The notes: generated by a model not told the origin, from the letters alone. 64,000 nucleotides of DNA from Cyanobacteria bacterium FACHB-471 (GCA_014695345.1 JACJOC010000087.1:1-64000); one strand, 5' to 3'. Positions 28,466 through 38,371 are shown, numbered from the stretch's first letter. Translations and numbers: made by a program.

Positions 28466-29254
28466 TTACAGCATTGACAACTGACTATCTCCCTGCTGGT
28501 CGTAAAAAAACTGCTCCACTTCGCCTCGCTGATACATCGTTGTCACGTCTCTGCCGCGCCCTACTTTACGAGAATGAATCCCAGCTGCTTCAAGTCGAGA
28601 TTGAGCTGTTTTTGAGGAGCAGTCCAACAGTTTAGCGACGTACTTCAGAGGAATTCTCTGCTTAGCAAAACGAGCTAACAGCAACTCATCTGGCTCATTT
28701 ACAATTTCGGTGAGCAACCGTTCCGCCAACAGCCAGCAGGCAAGGGTATCTGCCTCAGCCCGATGAGATTTGCCGACCTTAAACTGAAAATATCTCACCA
28801 GATTAGGCAAGCTGCGTGACGGCAAATCGGGCAGCATCAGGCGCGAAAGCTGCACGGTACAAAGCTGCTGGTCTTCAGGACGGATAAAAGCTTTTCCCAT
28901 TCGGGCAAACTCTGCCCGCAAAAACGGATAGTCAAATTCCAGGTTGTGCGCCGTCAGGACTCCTTCACTCAAAAGAGGAAGGTAGGATGGCAACACATCA
29001 GCTGCTACAGGAGCCTGACTGACCATTTCTTGGGTGATCCCCGTGAACTGAACAATTTTTTCAGGGATCGGAGTTTCAGGATTGATTAAATCAGTTTGTT
29101 GGTGCAAAACCCCTTCTGCCAGAGTTGCTTGCAGAACCGATATTTCAGTAATTCGATTTGCGGTGGCAATGCTTCCTGTTGTTTCTACATCAACTACTGT
29201 CAGCGTTTGCTGGCTGACCTGACGATAGTAGCTAAGCAGTTCCTTTGAAAGCAC
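28466..29254 (-). CDS. DnaQ-like 3'-5' exonuclease
   Basis: The 262-residue protein starts with GTG at 29254, with AAGGAGAT about 10 bases upstream. The DEDD exonuclease motifs are VVDVETTGS (near 20), HNLEFDYPFL (near 103) and HRAEADTLA (near 163). Residues 195-262 form an extra helical domain with LKYVAKLLDCSSKTAQSRLE, which resembles a helix-turn-helix. It resembles the epsilon subunit of DNA polymerase III, but free-standing DnaQ-like nucleases also act in repair or RNA turnover. Confidence 0.88.
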   Translation of the reverse strand: MLSKELLSYYRQVSQQTLTVVDVETTGSIATANRITEISVLQATLAEGVLHQQTDLINPETPIPEKIVQFTGITQEMVSQAPVAADVLPSYLPLLSEGVLTAHNLEFDYPFLRAEFARMGKAFIRPEDQQLCTVQLSRLMLPDLPSRSLPNLVRYFQFKVGKSHRAEADTLACWLLAERLLTEIVNEPDELLLARFAKQRIPLKYVAKLLDCSSKTAQSRLEAAGIHSRKVGRGRDVTTMYQRGEVEQFFYDQQGDSQLSML

Positions 29255-29335
29255 CTGATCCCCATCTCCTTATTGTTGGAAGTTACTCAGTCGAGTGAGC
29301 AATGCCTACACTCAACGTTTGTCACTTCTTACAAA

Positions 29336-29372
29336 TAATGGGTAATGGATCACAACAACCCATTACCCATTA
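29336..29372 (-). terminator. Hairpin between crhR and the exonuclease gene
   Basis: A 13-bp perfect stem (29336-29348 and 29360-29372) with an 11-nt loop sits just past the end of the helicase gene (minus strand). It lacks a strong T-run, so it may be a weak or factor-assisted terminator. Confidence 0.5.
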
Positions 29373-29393
29373 CTAGTTAGCCATTATTCAATC

Positions 29394-30854
29394 TTACTTC
29401 TGAGGAGAAGCAGAGGTGTGCTGCGATCGCTTAATCGGTTTCGATTTAACGGGCTGCTCTCTGTCCCTATCTCTATCTCTATCTCTGTCCCTGTCTCTAG
29501 AACCGCGTCTTGGCTCGTCGCTCATCGCATCTTCAGAGAAGCCTTGATCAACACGCATCCAAGCAGGGCGAGTCTGGTCATAGGCCATTTGCAATGCAGC
29601 AGCGGCGATTGTGTGGGGATCATACTCCTCACTCAGCTTTGCCACGATTGGCAAGAAGGATGCCATCCGTTCACCCGAAAGTGCTTCGCGGACTTGAGTC
29701 TGCAATTTCTCCAGGTGTTGTGCTTCAATCTGAGCGCGAGTGGGGATCGTGCCAAGCTCAAGGCGCTGGCGAATGTGCCGCTCGATGTCTTTTAGCTTGC
29801 GCTTATCAAGGGGTTGAACGATCGAGATCGCAGTTCCCTCTTTACCAGCACGTCCAGTCCGACCGATGCGGTGAACATAGTTCTCGACGCTATCAGGCAG
29901 GTCATAGTTGACAACGTGAGTCAAGTCTTCGACGTGCAAGCCCCGGGCAGCAATGTCCGTTGCGACTACCCAGCGCACCTGACGCTGACGGAAGCGCAGC
30001 AATAGACGCTCTCGCTGAGATTGGCTGAGGTCGCCGTGATATTCATCAACACTATGACCAGCAGCCTGTAGCTGACGGGTCAATTCAGCCGCCGCGCGAC
30101 GGGTGCGAACGAAAATCAGTGCTGATTCGGGATCTTCCAATTCCAAAATGGGCTGCAAAGCTCTAGCTTTTGTCCAGCCGCGTGGCACCATGTAAGCGAT
30201 CTGGTTGATGCGAGTGGGGGCAGCTTTGGGTTGCTCAACGGTAACCGTAACGGGCGATCGCAAAAACTTGGTCGCTAATTCCCGAATCGAAGGCTCCATG
30301 GTGGCTGAGAAAAACGCAGTCTGCCGCTCTCCAGGAGCCTGACTGAGGATCTTCTCAACGTCCTGAATAAAGCCCATATTGAGCATTTCATCGGCTTCGT
30401 CTAGAACGAGCCAATTCAACTGGTTGAGCTTCAGGTCGCCTCGGCTGAGCAGGTCAAGTACTCGTCCAGGTGTACCGACGATGATTTGAACACCGCGATG
30501 AAGCCGTTGAATCTGGCGATCGATCGCTTGTCCACCATAGACAGCCATGATGTGAAGTCTACGGTCTTCCGAGAAACTGCGAATGGATTGGCAAACTTGA
30601 ACTGCCAATTCACGAGTCGGGGTCAGAATCAGAGCCTGAGTTGCAGAATTGCTAACGTCAATCTGCTCTAGTAGTGGTAGGGAGAAGGCGGCAGTTTTGC
30701 CTGTGCCTGTCTGTGCCTGACCTACTACATCTCGACCTGAAAGAAGGTGGGGGATCGCTTGTGCCTGAATAGTAGTTGGGGCTGTGAAACCCAGCTTTTC
30801 GAGAAGACGCACACGCGCCTCAGACAGACCTAAGCTATTGAAGGAAAGGGTCAT
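29394..30854 (-). CDS. crhR: DEAD-box RNA helicase, CrhR type
   Basis: The 486-residue protein has all core motifs: Q motif at FTAPTTIQAQAIPHL, Walker A AQTGTGKT, PTRELAVQ, GTPGRVLD, DEADEML, SAT, and in the second RecA domain ATDIAARGLHVEDLTHVVNYD and HRIGRTGRAG. The C-terminal extension is basic and ends in RD repeats (about residues 457-468). In Synechocystis, CrhR is cold- and redox-induced and is encoded behind rimO. Here rimO lies 9 bp upstream on the same strand, so the rimO-crhR operon is conserved. Confidence 0.95.
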   Translation of the reverse strand: MTLSFNSLGLSEARVRLLEKLGFTAPTTIQAQAIPHLLSGRDVVGQAQTGTGKTAAFSLPLLEQIDVSNSATQALILTPTRELAVQVCQSIRSFSEDRRLHIMAVYGGQAIDRQIQRLHRGVQIIVGTPGRVLDLLSRGDLKLNQLNWLVLDEADEMLNMGFIQDVEKILSQAPGERQTAFFSATMEPSIRELATKFLRSPVTVTVEQPKAAPTRINQIAYMVPRGWTKARALQPILELEDPESALIFVRTRRAAAELTRQLQAAGHSVDEYHGDLSQSQRERLLLRFRQRQVRWVVATDIAARGLHVEDLTHVVNYDLPDSVENYVHRIGRTGRAGKEGTAISIVQPLDKRKLKDIERHIRQRLELGTIPTRAQIEAQHLEKLQTQVREALSGERMASFLPIVAKLSEEYDPHTIAAAALQMAYDQTRPAWMRVDQGFSEDAMSDEPRRGSRDRDRDRDRDRDREQPVKSKPIKRSQHTSASPQK

Positions 30855-30863
30855 CGAGTCTCC

Positions 30864-32231
30864 TTAGAATGTACTTGTAGAGACACGGCTGAGCGCGCCT
30901 CTCAATTGCGTTTTGGTGTCAGCGACGTAACCGTAAAGGTCGTAGATATCAGCAGCGGTAACCGCTACTGGCACGATTGATCCCAACCGCGCTTCTCCCT
31001 GAACGTAAACCAATCCATCTACCTCTGGGGCAAATCGGGCAGACCGGCCAATGAGTTCTCCGGTTTGCGGATTTTCTTGTTCAATCAAGACATCAACAAC
31101 TTTGTCAATCTCAGCCTGATTCCGTTGAAGAGAAATCGGCTGCTGAATTTGCATCAGCGCATCTCGCCTTGCCTCCATTACGGTTTGGGGCAGTTGGTTG
31201 GGCAGAGAATGTGCAGGCGTACCTTCTTCGGGAGAGAAGGTAAACACGCCAACATGGTCAAACTGATGCCGTTTGACGAACTGCATCAAATGTTCAAAAT
31301 GCAGTTCAGTTTCGCCAGGGAAGCCCACAATGAAGGTCGTTCGTAAAACAGCTTGGGGCAATGCTGCTTTGATCCGTTCAATGATGACATCATTTACCTG
31401 TCCTTGCCAGGGGCGGTTCATTGCCCGCAGCACTTCTGGGTGAGAGTGCTGAAGCGGCAAGTCTAGATACGGAAGAACGTTGGGCGTTTCCTGGATTGCT
31501 TCAATGACTTTGGGGGTTAATCCGGTCGGATAGGCATAGTGCATCCGAATCCAGGGAACATCGACCTCGCCCAAAGCTCGCAATAACTCAGCAAGCTTGG
31601 GTTCGCCATAGAGGTCTAAACCGTAGTTGGTGGTAATTTGAGAAATCAGAATGATCTCCTGCACCCCTTCTGCGGCAAGCTGTTTGGCTTCTGCGACGAT
31701 GGACTCAATGGAGCGCGATCGCTGCTTCCCCCTCAAGTGAGGAATGATGCAAAACGCACATCGATAGTCGCACCCTTCTGCTACACGCAGATAAGCAACT
31801 CCTTCGGTCGTTGTGCGATAGCGAGGAGTTGTTTCATCAGCAATGTAAACTGGCTCGGCAGAAACCTCTTTGACGCGCTCTCCGGCTTCAGCCCGTTGGA
31901 GCACCTCAACAATTTTGTGATAGTCTCCAGTCCCAACAACTGCAACGGCCTCAGGCAATTCATCCAACAGCTCTTGCTGAAAGTGCTGTGCCATGCAGCC
32001 TGTGATCACAATCTTTTTGTCTGCTTCTGCTAATTCTACCAGGGTGCGGACAGACTCTTCTCGTGCTGCCTGGATGAAGCTACAGGTGTTGACGATGACG
32101 AAATCCGCCAGTTCCTCATTGCTGTCTACTTCATAGCCTGCACCGACTAGCAGTCCCAGCATATGTTCGGTGTCTATTCTGTTTTTTTCGCAGCCCAAGT
32201 GGGAGACGGCGACGACTGGCTTGTTGCCCAT
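30864..32231 (-). CDS. rimO: Ribosomal protein S12 methylthiotransferase
   Basis: The 455-residue radical-SAM enzyme has three parts: an N-terminal UPF0004 domain with three Cys ([22 protein letters not shown]), the radical-SAM motif [16 protein letters not shown], and a C-terminal TRAM domain. SHLGCEKN and the missing MiaB-type motifs point to RimO rather than MiaB. It methylthiolates an Asp of ribosomal protein S12. It precedes crhR with a 9-bp gap. Confidence 0.96.
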   Translation of the reverse strand: MGNKPVVAVSHLGCEKNRIDTEHMLGLLVGAGYEVDSNEELADFVIVNTCSFIQAAREESVRTLVELAEADKKIVITGCMAQHFQQELLDELPEAVAVVGTGDYHKIVEVLQRAEAGERVKEVSAEPVYIADETTPRYRTTTEGVAYLRVAEGCDYRCAFCIIPHLRGKQRSRSIESIVAEAKQLAAEGVQEIILISQITTNYGLDLYGEPKLAELLRALGEVDVPWIRMHYAYPTGLTPKVIEAIQETPNVLPYLDLPLQHSHPEVLRAMNRPWQGQVNDVIIERIKAALPQAVLRTTFIVGFPGETELHFEHLMQFVKRHQFDHVGVFTFSPEEGTPAHSLPNQLPQTVMEARRDALMQIQQPISLQRNQAEIDKVVDVLIEQENPQTGELIGRSARFAPEVDGLVYVQGEARLGSIVPVAVTAADIYDLYGYVADTKTQLRGALSRVSTSTF

Positions 32232-32703
32232 GCAGTTAACGTTCAGTGATTAGGGGTGAATAAGAGTTTCAGGTGCGAGTATGTGGCGATCGCTCAATCT
32301 ATAAACCAGCCCCTACATCGGGATATCTACATTTCTCAGTGTTAAACGTTCAAGCTTAAACGCTCTTTGAAACACTCAGTGCTAAACAGATATCACTAAA
32401 TCGCAATCGCATCTATCGAGGCTGCTGTTGCCATCTTAACGCAGATTGCACAACATAACTACACAAATCTCAAATTACTCAACCTTATTGTCTAACTCTG
32501 GGTGGGTGCAGTGCTTTAAGTCTATTGTCGTTTGGACATGACATTCTGAAAGAGTCGCAAATTTAGCAGCTTGCCGATTGAGGATGGACTATTTGCACGG
32601 GTGCATTCGCTGTTAGAGTAGGTTGTAAGCGCAAACGACCAAAGATCGTTCGTGCATCTTTTTTACCAACTGTTCAATAGCACTGAGTCCGAATTCTAGA
32701 AAC
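32232..32703. other. Divergent regulatory region of rimO-crhR and btpA
   Basis: 472 bp between two divergent starts. Two 13-bp direct repeats CTCAGTGTTAAAC (32335-32347) and CTCAGTGCTAAAC (32375-32387) are spaced 40 bp apart, on the same face of the helix. They lie 104-156 bp upstream of rimO and are candidate operators. A small inverted repeat AACGA/TCGTT lies near 32635. No small ORF is evident. Confidence 0.5.
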
Positions 32704-33561
32704 GTGGACTTAAATCAGATTTTCAAGACCGCAAATCCTGTTATTGGTGTTGTTCACCTTTTGCCCCTACCCACTTCTCCTCGGTGGGGCGGGAGTCTCA
32801 AAGCCGTTATCGACCGAGCTGAGCAAGAAGCGACTGCACTTGCTTCGGGTGGGGTAGATGGCATCATCGTAGAAAACTTTTTTGATGCGCCATTTGCCAA
32901 GGATTGTGTTGATCCCGCAGTTGTGAGCGCCATGAGCTTGGTGGTGCAACGGCTGATGCACATGGTAACGCTGCCAATCGGGATTAATGTACTGCGAAAT
33001 GATGCTCGAAGCGCACTGGCGATCGCCACTTGCGTCAATGCTCAATTTATCCGCGTCAACGTCCTGACCGGTGTTATGGCAACCGACCAGGGATTGATCG
33101 AGGGGCAAGCTCACCAACTGTTACGCTATCGACGTGAGTTGGGCAGTGATGTAAAAATTTTGGCAGACGTGCTGGTCAAACATGCCCGTCCGCTAGGTTC
33201 CCCCAACCTGACGACGGCTGTGCAGGAGACGATCGAGCGGGGGTTGGCAGATGGCGTGATTCTATCGGGCTGGGCAACAGGTAGCCCACCTAGCCTGGAA
33301 GATCTGGAGCTAGCCAGCGCTGCCGCCAATGGAACTCCTGTATTCATAGGCAGTGGGGCAACTTGGGAAAATATTCCACGACTAATTCAGGCGGCTAATG
33401 GTGTAATTGTCTCCAGTTCGCTCAAACGTCGTGGCAAGATCGAGCAGCCGATTGACCCGATTCGCGTCAGCCAGTTTGTTGAAGCGATGCGGCGCGGCGT
33501 TTCAGAGAAGGCTCAGTCTCAGCCAATTTCGTCGGTTGCAGTTCCGTCTTATTTGGAATAG
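32704..33561 (+). CDS. btpA: BtpA-family photosystem I biogenesis protein
   Basis: The 285-residue protein starts with GTG at 32704. The TIM-barrel pattern of BtpA is clear: VIGVVHLLPLPTSPR, A-x-x-GGVDGIIVENF-D-PF, LPIGINVLRND, NAQFIRVNVLTG, ILADVLVKHARPLG and GTPVFIGSGAT. In Synechocystis, BtpA stabilises photosystem I reaction-centre proteins at low temperature. Catalysis is unknown. It is divergent from rimO-crhR, which is also cold-linked; this may be coincidence. Confidence 0.93.
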   Translation: MDLNQIFKTANPVIGVVHLLPLPTSPRWGGSLKAVIDRAEQEATALASGGVDGIIVENFFDAPFAKDCVDPAVVSAMSLVVQRLMHMVTLPIGINVLRNDARSALAIATCVNAQFIRVNVLTGVMATDQGLIEGQAHQLLRYRRELGSDVKILADVLVKHARPLGSPNLTTAVQETIERGLADGVILSGWATGSPPSLEDLELASAAANGTPVFIGSGATWENIPRLIQAANGVIVSSSLKRRGKIEQPIDPIRVSQFVEAMRRGVSEKAQSQPISSVAVPSYLE

Positions 33562-33686
33562 GGTTATGCAGCCTTGGAGAGAATTGGTATTACGTACTGA
33601 GGCAGTTTGAGCCAGAATAGATCAGTCAGACTGGTTCAAATGTGGTCTTTAAGACAACCTTGACGCAAGTTTTAGAGTGAAATCTT

Positions 33687-34619
33687 ATGAGTCGTACAAG
33701 CCGCCGACGTGAAGCCCCCTGGATTCAGCGCAATGCTCGGTACCTGATTGCGGCGATCGCCTCAGTGGGTGCGTTGGGAACAGCTTACCTTACTGCCCTC
33801 AAGCTGTTAGGCGATCCTGCTTCCTGTGCTGCTGGATGTGGTCAGGTGCTGTCCAGCCCTTACGCAACTGTTTTTGGACTACCCCTAACCCTGTTTGGCT
33901 TCCTGGCATACACCAGCATGGGCATAATGGCGCTGGCTCCGCTCGTCATTAGTCCCGATAGAAATCGTGAACTTCGCCAAAACCTAGAGAACTGGACGTG
34001 GCAATTGCTGTTTGTGGGAGCGGCTGCCATGACAGTATTCAGCGCTTACCTGATGTATCTGTTGGCAGCCGAAATTCAGGCAGTTTGTCCATACTGCATT
34101 ACCTCTGCTGTCCTTAGTGTTAGCTTGCTGGCACTGACGCTGTTGGGACGTTCCTGGGACGATGTAGGACAGGTTATGTTCACTGGAGTTCTGGTCAGTA
34201 TGGTGACTCTGGTTGGAACGCTGGGAATTTACTCCGGTATTAACAATCCGGTGACCGCAGAAACCTCGTCAGTTCCTGGCGAACCCGGAGACCCAATTAC
34301 TACTACTTCTGGTCAATCTGAAATTGCTCTAGCTCAACATCTTACCAATATTGGAGCCAAGATGTATGGAGCCTGGTGGTGCCCTCACTGCAACGACCAA
34401 AAGCAACTGTTTGGGAAAGAGGCCGCCGCACAGATTACTTATATAGAATGCGATCCGGGTGGTCAAAATCCGCAGACTGCTCTTTGTCAAGCTAATTCTG
34501 ATAATGTGGCAGGCTATCCCACCTGGGAGATCAACGGGGAGTACTACGGTGGCACCCAAACCCTGGAACAGTTAGCTGATGCATCTGGCTACCAAGGTTC
34601 ACGGGATTTCAGAAACTAG
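33687..34619 (+). CDS. Vitamin K epoxide reductase-thioredoxin fusion
   Basis: The 310-residue fusion has an N-terminal VKOR domain of about four helices (20-180) and a C-terminal thioredoxin-like domain (215-310). Redox cysteines visible are the loop pair Cys47 and Cys51, the CPYC active site (134 and 137), and CPHC (232 and 235) in the thioredoxin part, with Cys255 and Cys267. This is the arrangement of the Synechococcus VKOR homologue, which makes disulfides in lumenal and periplasmic proteins using quinone as oxidant. In plants the orthologue (LTO1) supports photosystem II. Confidence 0.95.
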   Translation: MSRTSRRREAPWIQRNARYLIAAIASVGALGTAYLTALKLLGDPASCAAGCGQVLSSPYATVFGLPLTLFGFLAYTSMGIMALAPLVISPDRNRELRQNLENWTWQLLFVGAAAMTVFSAYLMYLLAAEIQAVCPYCITSAVLSVSLLALTLLGRSWDDVGQVMFTGVLVSMVTLVGTLGIYSGINNPVTAETSSVPGEPGDPITTTSGQSEIALAQHLTNIGAKMYGAWWCPHCNDQKQLFGKEAAAQITYIECDPGGQNPQTALCQANSDNVAGYPTWEINGEYYGGTQTLEQLADASGYQGSRDFRN

Positions 34620-34645
34620 TTGTTAAGCAGTTAGAAATTCTGCGT

Positions 34646-34672
34646 AGAGGGGCAACAGTCGTTTGCCCCTCT
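34646..34672. terminator. Hairpin between convergent VKOR and ABC genes
   Basis: A 10-bp GC-rich perfect stem (34646-34655 and 34663-34672) with a 7-nt loop. The T content after it is weak, so it may work in both directions. It lies between two gene ends. Confidence 0.6.
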
Positions 34673-34686
34673 GTGCTTTCTGCCCA

Positions 34687-36510
34687 TTATCCTTCTTGAT
34701 AACTTGATGCCTGTAGGCTAAACATTTGCTCATAAAGTCCACTCTGTTCCATCAGTTCATCGTGACTGCCCATTTCAACAATTCGACCATGTTCCAGGAC
34801 AACGATGCGATCGGCCATGCGAACGGTGGAGAAACGGTGACTAACCAGGAAGGTCATTTTCCCTTGGGTGAGTTGGCGAAAGCGTTGAAATAGGTCGTAT
34901 TCGGCGATCGCATCCAAAGCCGCTGTCGGTTCATCCAAGATCAAAATCTGTGCCGGGGTCATAAATGCCCGCGCCAATCCCACCTTTTGCCACTGACCAC
35001 CTGAGAGATCGGTGCCATTCGGAAAGATTTTGCCCAGCATGGTCTGGTAGCCATAATCCAGCTTGTCAATAATCTCGGCGGCTCCAGCATCTTTAGCGGC
35101 TTGCTGAATGCGCGGTTGGTTGGTGTGTTCGCGCAAATCGCCAAAACCGATGTTGTCCTGCACACTCAGGTCGTAGCGGGCAAAGTCTTGAAAGATCACG
35201 CCGATGTTGCGCCGCAGGTCAGTCAAGTCAAATCTGGGAAGTGGAATGCCATCCACAGTGATTTCGCCAGAATCCAGATCATAGAATCGGGTTAAAAGCT
35301 TAAGCAGCGTGGTTTTACCTGCGCCATTGATCCCGACCAGGGCAATGCTTTCTCCAGGACTGACGGTTAAATTCAGGTGGCGTAATGTTGGTTCTGTTGC
35401 CCCTGGATAGGTGAAGGTAACGTTTCGTAATTGCAGCCCCTTCCGCATTGGGTTAGGAAAAGCGAGAGAATTTGGCGGGCTAACAACTTCGGGCTTGAGG
35501 TTGAGAAATTCAAAGAACTGCGACACGTAGAGGTTGTATTCGTAGGTCAGCGCCACATTTTCTAAAATGCCCTGAAGCAGAGTTTGCGCTTGCTGAAACG
35601 CCCCAGAGTACATGGTCAAATCGCCGACTGTAATCACTCCTCGCACCGTTTGAACAATTACCCAGGCGTAGGCTGCGTAAAAGCCCAAACTGGCGATCGC
35701 TCCAATTCCAAAGCGCACCGAGTTTTGCTTAGCTGCCAGTGCCCTTGACTCTTCATTAAAGCCAGCCCGAATCGTTTGCCACTGGTCGAGTAAATGCTGG
35801 CTCAGGTTAAACAGTCGCACTTCCTTCACATATTTCTGGTTGAGCAACACTGTTTGCAGGTATTCTGCTAACCGCCCGCTCTGGGTTTGGTGACGCAACA
35901 TCCAAAATCGCCGTCCCGAAAAACTGATCCCCACCCAAAAGGCAGGCACCGAAGTGAGCAACAGCAGCAGCATAATTACTGGGCTAAAACTCAGCAGCAA
36001 GGTTAGCAGTCCGGCAAAGCTGACGACCTGCCCAATCAAGGAGTTCAGCGTTCCTAAAACGCGGACGGGGTAAGTGCTGCCGCTCTGCTGGGCGCGACTG
36101 AGCGTGTCATAAAAATCGGGCAGTTCATAGTGTGCCAGGTCAAGCCGCACCGCTTGCTGAAGCAGCACATGGTTGGCATGAAGTGTAAACTCGTCATTCA
36201 AAATGCGAGACACGTACTCTTTTGATTTGCTCAACCCCCCTTGCAGGCAGGCTAACCCTAAGCCCAATCCCACCAAGGTAATAAGCGGCATCCAGTCGAT
36301 GTCAGGTTTTCCCAGGCTACTGATTACCCGATCGACAATTAGCTTACTGACGTAGAGTTGTGCGACTGGAATCAGGGCACCCAGTATAGTAATGGCTAAA
36401 TTGAGCAACAGCCAGCGAGGAGCAGCATCCCAAACCAGGCGAACCAGGCGGGGCGTGTTGGCTACCATTTCCCAGAATCGAGTCTGGGGATCACGTCTAG
36501 AATCAGGCAT
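34687..36510 (-). CDS. ABC transporter, fused membrane and ATPase domains
   Basis: The 607-residue half-transporter has a six-helix membrane domain (about 30-330) and an ATPase domain (about 350-600). Motifs: Walker A VGINGAGKTTLL, Q-loop IFQDFARYD, signature LSGGQWQK, Walker B LILDEPTAALD and switch His in VSHRFST. It resembles ABCB-type exporters of lipids, peptides or drugs; the substrate is unknown. It would work as a homodimer. Confidence 0.93.
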   Translation of the reverse strand: MPDSRRDPQTRFWEMVANTPRLVRLVWDAAPRWLLLNLAITILGALIPVAQLYVSKLIVDRVISSLGKPDIDWMPLITLVGLGLGLACLQGGLSKSKEYVSRILNDEFTLHANHVLLQQAVRLDLAHYELPDFYDTLSRAQQSGSTYPVRVLGTLNSLIGQVVSFAGLLTLLLSFSPVIMLLLLLTSVPAFWVGISFSGRRFWMLRHQTQSGRLAEYLQTVLLNQKYVKEVRLFNLSQHLLDQWQTIRAGFNEESRALAAKQNSVRFGIGAIASLGFYAAYAWVIVQTVRGVITVGDLTMYSGAFQQAQTLLQGILENVALTYEYNLYVSQFFEFLNLKPEVVSPPNSLAFPNPMRKGLQLRNVTFTYPGATEPTLRHLNLTVSPGESIALVGINGAGKTTLLKLLTRFYDLDSGEITVDGIPLPRFDLTDLRRNIGVIFQDFARYDLSVQDNIGFGDLREHTNQPRIQQAAKDAGAAEIIDKLDYGYQTMLGKIFPNGTDLSGGQWQKVGLARAFMTPAQILILDEPTAALDAIAEYDLFQRFRQLTQGKMTFLVSHRFSTVRMADRIVVLEHGRIVEMGSHDELMEQSGLYEQMFSLQASSYQEG

Positions 36511-36614
36511 TTAGGAAAGGGGGCGATCGCACTTATCTTTTCCAGCATAGACTTTCAGCCCGTTGGACTTTGTGTGCTACCCTAGAACAGTTGTCTAAAT
36601 TCGCACATCTGGGT

Positions 36615-36672
36615 TTTCGGGTGTTTCTGACTTTCAGAAATGCTCCCGGATGGAGGAATAACCCGAAAGGAG
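36615..36672 (+). promoter_or_regulatory. Possible rpsB leader that hides the Shine-Dalgarno
   Basis: An 8-bp perfect pairing (36615-36622 with 36661-36668) encloses a small hairpin (36624-36630 with 36634-36640). The right arm of the outer stem overlaps the start of the Shine-Dalgarno AAGGAG (36667-36672) of rpsB. In other bacteria S2 represses its own operon through the leader, so this could be the S2-binding structure. Confidence 0.45.
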
Positions 36673-36684
36673 TTCGGAAAATTT

Positions 36685-37476
36685 ATGCCAGTCGTTTCTT
36701 TGGCTCAACTTTTGGAGTCCGGAGTTCACTTTGGGCACCAGACTCGCCGTTGGAATCCCAAGATGTCGCCCTTCATCTACACGGCTCGAAATGGGGTTCA
36801 CATCATTGACTTGGTGCAAACCGCCCAGCTAATGGAATCGGCCTACACCTACATGCGCACTGCCTCTGAGCAAGGCAAAAAAGTCTTATTTGTGGGCACC
36901 AAGCGCCAAGCAGCCGGGATCGTTGCTCAAGAAGCAGCCCGTTGCGGTTCCTACTATGTCAACCAGCGTTGGTTGGGCGGAATGCTAACCAACTGGGCGA
37001 CGATTAAAACTCGCGTTGATCGGCTTAAGGAACTGGAGCGTCGGCAGGAAACCGGAGCGCTTGATCTTCTACCTAAAAAAGAAGCATCTGTGCTGCGCCG
37101 GGAGCTTGAGAAGCTGCAAAAGTATCTCGGCGGCATCAAGGCGATGCGGAAAGTTCCTGACATCGTACTGATCGTTGACCAAAAGCGGGAATACAACGCT
37201 GTCCAGGAATGCGAAAAACTGGGAATTCCCATTGTTTCGCTGTTAGACACCAACTGCGACCCTGATGTTGTAGATATTCCGATTCCCGCTAACGATGATG
37301 CAATCCGGTCCATTAAGCTAATAGTGGGTCGCTTAGCCGACGCAATCTATGAAGGTCGTCACGGTCAGCTAGAAGCCGAAGAAGACTTTGAGGATTACGA
37401 AGGTGCCGAAGGAGACTACGAATACGACGAGAGTGACTTCCCCGATGAAGAGGAAGAAGAGGAATCGCAAGATTAG
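36685..37476 (+). CDS. rpsB: 30S ribosomal protein S2
   Basis: 263 residues from ATG at 36685, with AAGGAG 12 bases upstream; an ORF start at 36640 would include the leader and is rejected. The S2 signature [19 protein letters not shown] and the [13 protein letters not shown] motif are present. The last 30 residues are an acidic tail (Glu/Asp/Tyr-rich) that is longer than in E. coli and usual in cyanobacteria. It forms an operon with tsf. Confidence 0.98.
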   Translation: MPVVSLAQLLESGVHFGHQTRRWNPKMSPFIYTARNGVHIIDLVQTAQLMESAYTYMRTASEQGKKVLFVGTKRQAAGIVAQEAARCGSYYVNQRWLGGMLTNWATIKTRVDRLKELERRQETGALDLLPKKEASVLRRELEKLQKYLGGIKAMRKVPDIVLIVDQKREYNAVQECEKLGIPIVSLLDTNCDPDVVDIPIPANDDAIRSIKLIVGRLADAIYEGRHGQLEAEEDFEDYEGAEGDYEYDESDFPDEEEEEESQD

Positions 37477-37485
37477 TTCATGTAA

Positions 37486-37556
37486 GTTTTGAGTGATGAG
37501 TTTCGGGTTTTGATTTCATGCACTACTCGAAACTCAAAATTCAAAACTCAAAATTT
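37486..37556. repeat. Imperfect palindromic A/T-rich repeat between rpsB and tsf
   Basis: GAGTTTCG (37498-37505) pairs with CGAAACTC (37528-37535). The flanks repeat CAAAATTC and CAAAACTC units about 10 bp apart. Similar A/T-rich fillers occur in many cyanobacterial gaps. It lies in the rpsB-tsf spacer and may affect transcript ratio. Confidence 0.55.
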
Positions 37557-37580
37557 TTAAAGTAGAGGGATCTAAGCACA

Positions 37581-38240
37581 ATGGCGGAGATATCTGCAAA
37601 ACTCGTCAAGGAACTGCGCGAAAAGACGGGCGCAGGCATGATGGACTGCAAAAAAGCCCTCCAAGAAACCGAGGGTGATATGACCAAAGCAGCGGAATGG
37701 CTCCGACAAAAGGGCATTACCTCCGCTGAGAAGAAAGCTGGAAAGGTTGCTGCAGAAGGACTGGTTGGCAGCTACATCCACACGGGCGGACGAGTCGGCG
37801 TTTTGGTAGAAGTAAACTGCCAGACCGACTTTGTAGCTCGGAACCAGGCTTTCAAAGAGCTAGTACAAAACATCGCAATGCAGATTGCCGCAACTCCTAA
37901 CGTTGAATACGTCAAGGTGAGCGATATCCCGGCTGAAATTGCGGAAAAAGAAAAGGCGATTGAGATGGGCAGAGATGACCTATCTAATAAGCCAGCTAAC
38001 ATTCGCGAAAAGATTGTTCAGGGGCGGATTGAGAAGCGCCTGAAAGAGCTATCTCTGCTGGACCAGCCCTACATTAAAGATCAGAGCATTACGGTAGAAG
38101 AGCTAGTTAAGCAAAACGTAGCTCAACTGGGTGAAAACATTCAGGTACGTCGGTTTTCTCGTTTTGTGTTGGGTGAAGGGATTGAGAAGGAAGAAAGCGA
38201 TTTTGCGGCTGAAGTTGCTGCCCAAACGGGTACTGCTTAA
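37581..38240 (+). CDS. tsf: Elongation factor Ts
   Basis: 219 residues, the short cyanobacterial/plastid form. The EF-Ts signature [19 protein letters not shown] and the FVARN core motif are present. It exchanges GDP for GTP on EF-Tu. It follows rpsB with a 104-bp spacer, the usual operon order. Confidence 0.97.
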   Translation: MAEISAKLVKELREKTGAGMMDCKKALQETEGDMTKAAEWLRQKGITSAEKKAGKVAAEGLVGSYIHTGGRVGVLVEVNCQTDFVARNQAFKELVQNIAMQIAATPNVEYVKVSDIPAEIAEKEKAIEMGRDDLSNKPANIREKIVQGRIEKRLKELSLLDQPYIKDQSITVEELVKQNVAQLGENIQVRRFSRFVLGEGIEKEESDFAAEVAAQTGTA

Positions 38241-38294
38241 CAGCTAGCTACGTTAGGTCAAGGGATTTGAGTTTGCATCCCAATCGTGAGTTGT

Positions 38295-38336
38295 AAAAAA
38301 GGCAGGTCTAGCGATGCTGATGACCTGTCTTTTTTG
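38295..38336 (+). terminator. Rho-independent terminator after tsf
   Basis: Stem 38295-38308 with 38322-38335 has one G-T pair, a 13-nt loop and a T-run to 38335. The A-run on the left arm mirrors it, so it may also work in the reverse direction. Confidence 0.88.
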
Positions 38337-38371
38337 TAGTTTTTCTAGAAATGGTTTGAGAGCTTAGGGCT

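Noticed and set aside
29418-29911. Two plus-strand ORFs opposite crhR
   Set aside because: They are shadows of the helicase gene on the other strand.
37486-37556. A terminator between rpsB and tsf
   Set aside because: The stem is only 8 bp with a 22-nt loop and T-poor tail; rpsB and tsf are normally co-transcribed.
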